Assembly: GCA_002150815.3 (NCBI GenBank)
Contig: NDFF03000016.1
Span: 62,001-126,000 of the forward strand
Length of the DNA: 64,000 bases
Reading direction: 5' to 3'
Origin: Grammothele lineata
Lineage: Eukaryota > Basidiomycota > Agaricomycetes > Polyporales > Polyporaceae
Of this stretch, positions 56,867 through 64,000 are shown piece after piece (positions within the stretch are counted from its first letter, which is position 1; each line of letters opens with the position of its first letter). Both the position numbers and the translations under genes were made by a program. A model generated the notes under the pieces. That model did no database searches and was not told the DNA's origin. It saw only the letters and a list, made by a program, of their open reading frames with translations.

Positions 56867-59394
56867 TCATTCCAGAAGAGGCGATTCGTCGGCGTTGAGG
56901 ATGATCCAAGTGAAGAACCGGATCGCCTCGATGAGGGCCTCGCCACGGAGGGCTGGCGAAAAAAAGCAATCGGAAGAGACGTCAGCGGCGTTAATCCGGT
57001 CTACCGGCAAAAACGGTGACGCACCTTCGTTGACCGTGTGCGCGCCGTTGAACGAGTCACCGTTGTTGATGTGTCCGTACCGGAATATGTGTTTCGTCAG
57101 CTTCCAGTAGTGTTTCGTGTCTGGTATGGCCCACGTCAGCGACTCCGACAGAACGGGCGTTGCAGAGAGCCAGACGCGCACCGGTGTTACCCGTAGACAT
57201 CGACGGTGCGATGAACACCTTCTTGTCGTACCCCGTCCGGTTCGACGCACCGAGCACACCCACGATCGTGCCCGACAAGAGCCTAAACGGCCCGCTCTCG
57301 CCCATGGGCGTGACAGGGGCCGGCTCAAGGGCGGTCCCGAACGCGTCCTCGATCTTCAGCGTGCCCGTTACCTCCACCCCGACCTCTAGCTCCACGTGCC
57401 CGCCAAACGCGTCGAGCGCGAGCCCGAAGCGCTTCGCGACGGGCGCGACGACGGAGACGATGCGGGCCTGCAGCGCGGCGATGGAGGAGTCGACCGCGAG
57501 GCGGTGGTTCACGATGACTTCTGCGCGCTCAGGGAGCGCGTTCGTCTTCACGCCGCCCCGCACGACGTCTGCGGCCTGCGTCGTGCCCGCGAGGGCGGGG
57601 AAGAGGCGGTCCGTGGCCGCGAGGTGCTTCTCGAGCGCGTGGAGTGCTTTGTCGGAGTGGTGCGACTTGGCGATGAGTGAGCGGATGGGGGCGGGGAGAG
57701 AAGGGTCATGTGCGGCGCGGCATTGGAGGTGGGTATAGTAGATGCCGGAACGATTCAAGGCCGGAACGTGTGGATGAGCTTCAAGCTGTGTGATCACGGC
57801 GGCGAGCATGCCGATGCTCTAGAGATGGGGCCGATGAGCTTGCAGGACGAGAGAAGAGCAGGGAGCGGACGTACAGTGTGTTCCGGGGGGATGCTAGAAT
57901 GCCCACCAGGGGACGAGATTTCAAAGCGGACATCGAACTTGCCCTTCTCGGCGACCCCTGGGCTCGCCATGATGGTTTCGTCACCCACAGTGTAGCCTCC
58001 TGTAAAGAGTGCAATTCCATGAGTAGGCCGTTGTGAGAACTGGATCCGCTACAAACCTCCTTCGTCCACAAGGATGGAAAACGCGTACTCCCCGTAGGTA
58101 GCAAGCAGGTAATCCCGGATAGCAGTTGCACCCTACGACGTTTCCCATTAGCATGCGTTTAACATTCCAACCTACGTCGATATCTTACAGAGATGCCTCC
58201 ACGCTCCTCGTCGATGCCATAAGCCAGTACGACGCTGCGGGTAGGCTTGAAGCCCGCTTGCAGTAATTCCTCAACGGCCGTCCTACACGTTTCACAGTAA
58301 ATAATCCGTTGAACCCTTTTGAAACAACACGACTCACAGCGTCCCAATCAGACCGGGCTTGTCATCGCAGCTCCCACGGCCCCAGACATATTCGCCTAAG
58401 GAGATATGGCGCATACAGTCAGAAAGCCGCACATCGGGCGTGGAGGTAGCCATCGCGCGACTGTCGACATGCGTGTCCTTGTTACTCACCATCAAAGTAA
58501 CCGGAGAAAGGCGGATGGTTCCACAAGTCGATGGTCGTGGGCTCCACGGGAACAACGTCTGAGGAGGAGTTCATCGGTAAACAGCATGATTGTGGCCACA
58601 GTCGGGCTCTGACCTTGGTGCGCAGTCAGAAGGGTTGGCTTCAGAGTGTCGTCACTTCCTTGCCAGTGGTATACAAGCGCGTACTTGTTGACGTGCGTCT
58701 TGAGCAAGGTAGAGTGCCTACAGAACTTAGCATACAGCCAAACATTCCGCGTAGAGCTCACAACTTACACAAGCGGGAAACGCTGCTCAAGGTACTCATG
58801 CAACTTGCCGAATATCTCCCACCGTTCGTCTTTGCCCGGCGGTGCGAGGTCATCGTATGCAACCGTACTAAACAACGTCATTCACAACACAGTTCAATGA
58901 GATTACAACAGGACGTACGGGACCCGGACCGCGCCTCCAAGCGACTCATACGCCTTGAGCTTGAACGCGTCTGTCTGGAACTCGGCCTCCAGAGCGTTCA
59001 GGAGCGCTCCGTTCTTCACGGGTGCGACCGCGCCCGACTGCGGGCACATGTCTTCAGCGAAGGTCGGCTCGAGGTGGGTGGACGATCCGCATGGGCCAAA
59101 ATGGGGTGCGCGCGCGAAGAGGTAGTAGAGAGACAGACCGAGCGCGGAGAGCACGGCGAGCGAGATGTACTTCCGGGTGCTGTGGTGAGTGTGCGACCGC
59201 GCGTTGCTTTGAGACCCGAGCTCTGCGTCGCTGTATGCGTGTTCTTTGGTGTTCTTGTAATCGGCGGGCCAAGCGTCTGGCGCGTCGCGTACCGATGCGG
59301 CGCGAGTCTTCTCAATCGTGAACGGCTTGGCTTCGACGCGACGTCCCAGCACCGCGCGCCAGAGAGGATGGGCGTTCCTGTCTTCCGGACGCAT
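56867..59394 (-). CDS. CPS1: Vacuolar carboxypeptidase S (M20 family)
   Basis: A zinc metallopeptidase that trims C-terminal residues from peptides in the vacuole, reached as a membrane-bound precursor through the multivesicular-body route. Eleven exons (59394-58919, 58867-58769, 58717-58614, 58558-58490, 58395-58338, 58282-58189, 58132-58057, 57999-57875, 57818-57182, 57120-57025, 56952-56867) give 639 residues. A single N-terminal membrane anchor lies at about 76-94 after a basic cytosolic tail. Zinc-site motifs are LLTAHQDVVPV, GRGSCDDKPG, YGIDEERGG and SSPGGHSSIPP, with a late His in FNGAHTVNE. All expected ligands are present. The ATG at 59394 is used because the preceding in-frame codons are non-ATG. 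Confidence 0.92.
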
Positions 59395-61203
59395 CTTGAC
59401 CACGGACGGGGGAAGTTGAAGTCGTGGAAGAACGCGTCTGTCCCCCGAGATTCAACTCGCGCCACGGGATGCGACTGACTCAGAGGAGTGATAAGAAGGG
59501 AGCGTGCGGCGCGTGAGAGGGCGTTGGCCATTGATATTGAGTCTTGAGATATGCTGCTCATCATCGTTCTTCCCCAGGCCGACGGCATCCCCGACGTCCG
59601 AGGCGCAGTGAGCGCCCACGCCGGCCCGTTCATCCCGCCATCATGATCGTCCGGAAGGCCTGGCCGCTTCAGCCTTCAAAGCTTCAACGAGTCCGACGAC
59701 TCGAGGGATAGTACTTATACTCAGAATTGTGTCTGTTGTGCATGTTTTCTATTTTCGTTCACCGGCGCGCAAATGAAAGGAGACGAGGAAACCGGTAGAC
59801 TCCATACCCAAGTACTTAGTCGACATATTGTATCCACCGTTGGCCCTACGCGAACTTGACCATCCCAGACCTCACCACGAAGCGTTGACGAGGCCAGTGA
59901 AGACGGAAAGCGCCTGAGCGACACATGGTGCAGCCAGCGATGCAAAAATCCATTCAACCCGAGCACGGGAGTGGGCTGACGGGACACACCGCGAAGCCTA
60001 CCGGGCTCAGCGCACGCAGAGGATGTCGCGTGAAATCGTTGGCGGCTGGCAGCTCCGAGCGTGAGCGCGAGCGCACCCCACGGTGCTGACTACACAGGTC
60101 ACGCAGACACCACTGGCAGATGCTTCCTCAGTTTCGTGCTGGGCGAACTCGAATATCGTGGACCGTGGCTCAGGTTCTCGACGTCTGGAACCGACTCCAG
60201 TGTTGGAATATTGTAGCGTAGTTCCCTGCGCACATTGCGCGTTTAACCTCTTCCGCCTCGTATCCGCCTAAGGCTCGCGTCACCTCCTCGTCGCCGTCTT
60301 CCTGTACGTAGGGCCTAACCGCGATCATGATCCTCGTTCTTTTCCCGCACCGCGCTCTCGTCCGACCCAGCTCCCACTCGCCAACCTTCGTCCAGAGCCT
60401 CCAAGAGAAAGAAATCGCCGACCTCCAGTAGGCGGTGCGGACGGTGCGTTTCTTTCGTGTACACACTGGCACAATAGAACACGGAGTCAATCATTCCCGT
60501 CAGTAGTGCGCAGAATTGGTCCGCCTAGGGGAGACTAGTCACCACTGGCAACTTGAAGGCGATAAACTATACAGGAGCAACGCCACAAAGCGTATCATAA
60601 CTCATCGACCGATTATCACATGCAGCTTTCATCACATTGTTTGCCTGATTGGAAGTTGCAAAGGACAGCGGCCATGACACGGCGGTCATGATCATTTTAC
60701 GGCCACAAGTTCTTTTGAGCACCTGTGAAAAGCGCCGGGATGCCGTGAGTCGATGAGTGGAGGTACTGGGCTGCATAGTGCCATTGTTCGCGCCATCTGG
60801 CCTAGTGCAAGTAGAGGGATCCTGCGAGGGAAACATGGACGGGTGCTCAGCTCATCCGGCGGGGCCAAAGTCCATAGCCGACCGCGTCATCGCCACACAG
60901 ATTGTTCCACTTGCCCAAAACGGCCACTAGTGCGAGCGCCCGAACATCACTCTTGTCACTCGACCACCACCATCCTTTCCGGGATTTGCACAGCTCATTG
61001 TTCTTGGGCTTCATAAAACGAGATTTATTGTAGGTGGAGGGTACCTACTTGCTCCCGCTTAACACATCTAAACTCCGACCCCTTCCGTACGCTTTAGTGT
61101 GCCACTGACCACTCGCCGGCCACACCTCTGTTATACCTCCTCCGGAAGACATAAAAAGGCGACACACTATCGGTATGTTTCATTTCTCTTCTCTCCGGCC
61201 ACC
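59395..61203. other. Spacer between CPS1 and the FunK1 kinase gene
   Basis: No supportable gene on either strand; small frames (for example 60170-60490 and 60567-60836 minus) have no domain. The right end carries a probable TATA element for the kinase gene. Confidence 0.45.
61151..61157 (+). promoter_or_regulatory. Possible TATA element of the FunK1 gene
   Basis: ATAAAAA in the context GACATAAAAAGG, 53 bases before the ATG at 61204; close for a TATA box but the best candidate. Confidence 0.35.
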
Positions 61204-64000
61204 ATGGCTGACGCTCCTTCTAACTCGCGGGCTGGCCCGCAACCCACCGAATCCTCCACTCCTTTGGGTAAGACAGCTACGACCACTGCACAACAATCCG
61301 TTGCGATCAACGACCGCCACCCCAACCTCATCGAATTTCGTGCCAAAATTGCGAACGACATGTGCACGACACCGGTTCTCATTCCCGAAAACCATCTCCT
61401 CCACGTCCTCCTCGCGCTCCCCGCTCATGTCCCAGCCTACGTGAGGCGATGGCGCTGCCCGGAGGACAACCCATTCTCCGAAGATCTGAAGGACGCTGAC
61501 GAGTTGGAAGAGGCCGAACTGTCTTCGAAGATGGTGAGCGTAACATTAGGGATGATTCGTCTATTCTATCGCGCTCATTCTGGTTGATAGTGTCGAATCT
61601 TGAACACGAAGAAGCTCATAAAGGGGCTATACTTTCACCTGTCCGAGCACCGTCCGGACACATCCGAGATGGACCCCGATGGCCAGAAGATCGATGGGTC
61701 GTTCTTCTACCCAGAGTACGCTCCTGAAAACAACGGCACTCTCTGGGCCGAGCAAGTGGTTCAGACCGAGTTCAAGAAGGGTAAAGAGGACTACGATCCC
61801 TTTGACGACTTGGAAGAGTACCTTCAACCCAAGACGAAGACAGTCAGCCGGATGGAGGTCTTCGCCCAGGTGGCCAAGTACGCGGAGACGATTTTTGGGA
61901 TCCAACACCGCACGTTCGTCATCATGATCCTCATCCTCGGGCGCAGGGTGCGCGTTCTCCGCTGGGACAGGTCCGGTGTCGCAACCACGCCTGCGATCGA
62001 CTACTTCGAGAACTGGAAGTGGTTTTGCGAAGTCCTCTGGCGGATTTCTGTCTTAGCCACGCACGCGCCCGAGTGCCTCGGGTTCGATCCCAGCGCTAAA
62101 CGGATCCGACCTGGCGACGTCGCGTGGACGATCATGGACGAGGCCGGAGAGGAGCAGCCGACGGACGTGGACGAGACCGAGCGCGAGCTTGGCGATAACG
62201 AACTGACCAACGACAACTTCACCTGGAAATACGTCCGCAGGCTGTTTCGCGAGTCGCTCAATAGAGCCCCCCTGTGGCCTCGATATGAGTTGAGCGTACC
62301 TGACGGCGATGCGATGGATGGCTGCCGGAAGTTCCTCGTATGCAAGCCGTACTTCACTGCCGCGGGGATGATCGGTCGTGGGACTCGCGGTTACGTGGCG
62401 CTGGACTCAAGCACAGGCGAGCTCGTTTGGCTCAAAGATGCCTGGCGAGCAGATTACGAGGGCGTCCCAAGAGAAGGTGAAACCCTCGCTCTGCTTAATG
62501 CGAAGAACATTCAGAACGTCCCGACCCTCCTCTGTCACGGTGACATCGACGACCAAGTTACCCTTACGCCTGAGCTTTGGGAGAAACATCGCCTCATCAT
62601 GTCTCCTTCCCAATCCTCTCCCACGCCTTCCGAGTTTCCTGCGGACACTTCAGCTCCTCGTTTGCCCACGAACCATCCATCTAGCTCTGGCACGAAGCGG
62701 AAGCGGGTCGACGACGACAGCGACGAAGCGAGAGTCGCTTCCCGGGACAGCGGTAAGAAACAGGATCAGACCGCCCAGGCCAACGACCATAAGTCGGTCA
62801 ATGGTCAAAGCGAGGCCGGCAACACCAAAAGCTCGTCGAGTCCACATCGGTATCACCGACACTATCGTCTGGTAGTCAAGGAGGTCTGTCTCAGGCTGGA
62901 CCGGTTTACGAGCGGAGCACAGCTCCTGTCGATCGTCCACAATTGTATCATTGGTGAGTACGAACGTCTATAGCAAAGGTATAGTCAGCTGAGGCAATTG
63001 CTGTCCCAACAGCGCACTATGGTGCCTGGGACCTTCTCGGTATCCTCCATCGAGATGTTAGCAGCGGAAACATCCTCATATACCCGGTTGTCAACAAGAT
63101 TGGGAACACGCGACACGTCGTTTGGCACGGCATCCTTGCGGATTGGGAGATGGCAAAGAACATGCGGGAGAAGGCGCGAAAACGCCAGCCCCACCGAACG
63201 GTACGTTCATTACCCAATTTTAGCACTCGTTCGGTTATTCATTTGCTTACGGTATCACCAGGGAACATGGCAGAACTTGTCTGTGGCGATACTTCGGGAC
63301 GGAACCAAGATCGTCGAGGTGTCGGATGAAATGGAGTCATTCTTCTACGTGATCCTCCAATCGTCCATCCGCTATCTCCCATCCAACATCCGGAATGTTG
63401 GCGAGTACATCGAGAATTTCTTCGACGCCTTCACCATCGAAGATGGCAGATACACGGTCGGCAACCTAAAAGACAAGACAATGGAGCGTAATGGCAAGCT
63501 GACAGCTACGGGCAAAGCCAAGGCCGACCCGCTGACATTCAACTCCCCTATGGACGACGTGCTCAAGACCCTCCTGCGTTCCTTCCAGGCCCACTACGCG
63601 GTGAAAGAGTACGACTCACCGCCTGTCATGCTTCCTCTTGCACCTCGCCCCGCCAACCCCATCGAGGCTCGAATGCCACAGCGTAAACTCTACATCCAGA
63701 TGAACGCCTTTCACGATGACGGTGTCGAGACCGACAAGGATGCCTCGTCCGATGGGGGCAACGAGAATGACGAGGACGACGAAGAGTGGGCGCCGACGAA
63801 GAAAGACCGCAAGTACGCGAAGAACGCTACGTCGCACAAGTTATTTGGCCGCGTTCTGATGAACGCGGTCGAGAAGACGTGGCCGGTCGAGCAACCCGAA
63901 GACCGCAAGCCGCACAACTACAAGTCGGTGCTCGGGTTCGGTCCCACCGTCACACCCTCGAACATGCCAATCCGAGTGCGCCTGAAGCCACATCCCTGGA
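61204..64000 (+). CDS. FunK1-type protein kinase, 3' end outside the window
   Basis: FunK1 kinases are a fungal-specific family, greatly expanded in mushroom-forming fungi, with functions mostly unknown. Exons 61204-61533, 61591-62953, 63013-63200 and 63262 to the edge give over 870 residues. After a 110-residue N-terminus comes the FunK1 region with FAQVAKYAETIFGIQHRTFVIMI. The kinase core has IGRGTRGYV, an ATP-site Lys in LVWLKDAW, Glu in EGETLALLN, catalytic HRDVSSGNIL, and DWEMAK in place of DFG, all as the family shows. A Ser-rich insertion with a basic patch (TKRKRVDDD) splits the N- and C-lobes. GTWQNLSVAIL matches the family's activation-loop region. An acidic stretch (DEDDEEW) precedes the window edge. 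Confidence 0.9.

Overview
The window is nuclear DNA of a filamentous basidiomycete, most likely an Agaricomycete of the polypore type. Nearly every gene is cut by short GT-AG introns of about 50-65 bases. Codons are GC-rich at the third position, and genes are packed on both strands with 200-500 base spacers. A FunK1-type kinase, a family typical of higher basidiomycetes, runs off the right end. No plasmid, phage, CRISPR or intact transposon is visible. Exon boundaries below come from reading splice sites and frames by eye; family names come from recognised motifs, not from searches.

Left part (1-14.8 kb): a truncated gene for a nuclear-looking protein, two unknown genes (one with a clear TATA box), exocyst SEC6, the 18-exon glutamine-dependent NAD+ synthetase QNS1 on the minus strand, and a Ser-rich unknown protein. 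Next block (14.8-25 kb): an MFS sugar transporter, the ubiquitin E2 variant MMS2 and the ESCRT-0 subunit HSE1 sharing one divergent promoter, then two tandem dihydroflavonol-reductase-like genes, the second broken by frameshifts. A minus-strand elongator tRNA-Met with a 31-base intron follows.

Middle (25.5-40.3 kb): an Ist2/anoctamin membrane protein, a 1055-residue single-exon unknown protein, a gene-poor 3.8 kb stretch, a small unknown protein, then the divergent pair BUD20 (60S export) and DAP3/RSM23 (mitochondrial small subunit).

Right part (40.3-64 kb): a kinesin-14 with a cluster of ACGCG boxes in its promoter, APN2 (AP endonuclease with two PCNA-binding motifs) diverging from a gene with a C-terminal NTF2-like domain over a spacer that also has ACGCG boxes, the tail-anchored E2 UBC6, a decayed serine-protease-like pseudogene, a ZDS1-family protein, carboxypeptidase S (CPS1) and the partial FunK1 kinase.

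Most genes are housekeeping: exocytosis, NAD synthesis, ubiquitin/ESCRT traffic, ER quality control, ribosome assembly, mitosis and DNA repair. I found no novel multi-gene system. The notable items are two GC-AG introns, a 14-base micro-exon, the self-pairing tRNA intron, two gene remnants, cell-cycle-box clusters and several unknown or unusually extended proteins.
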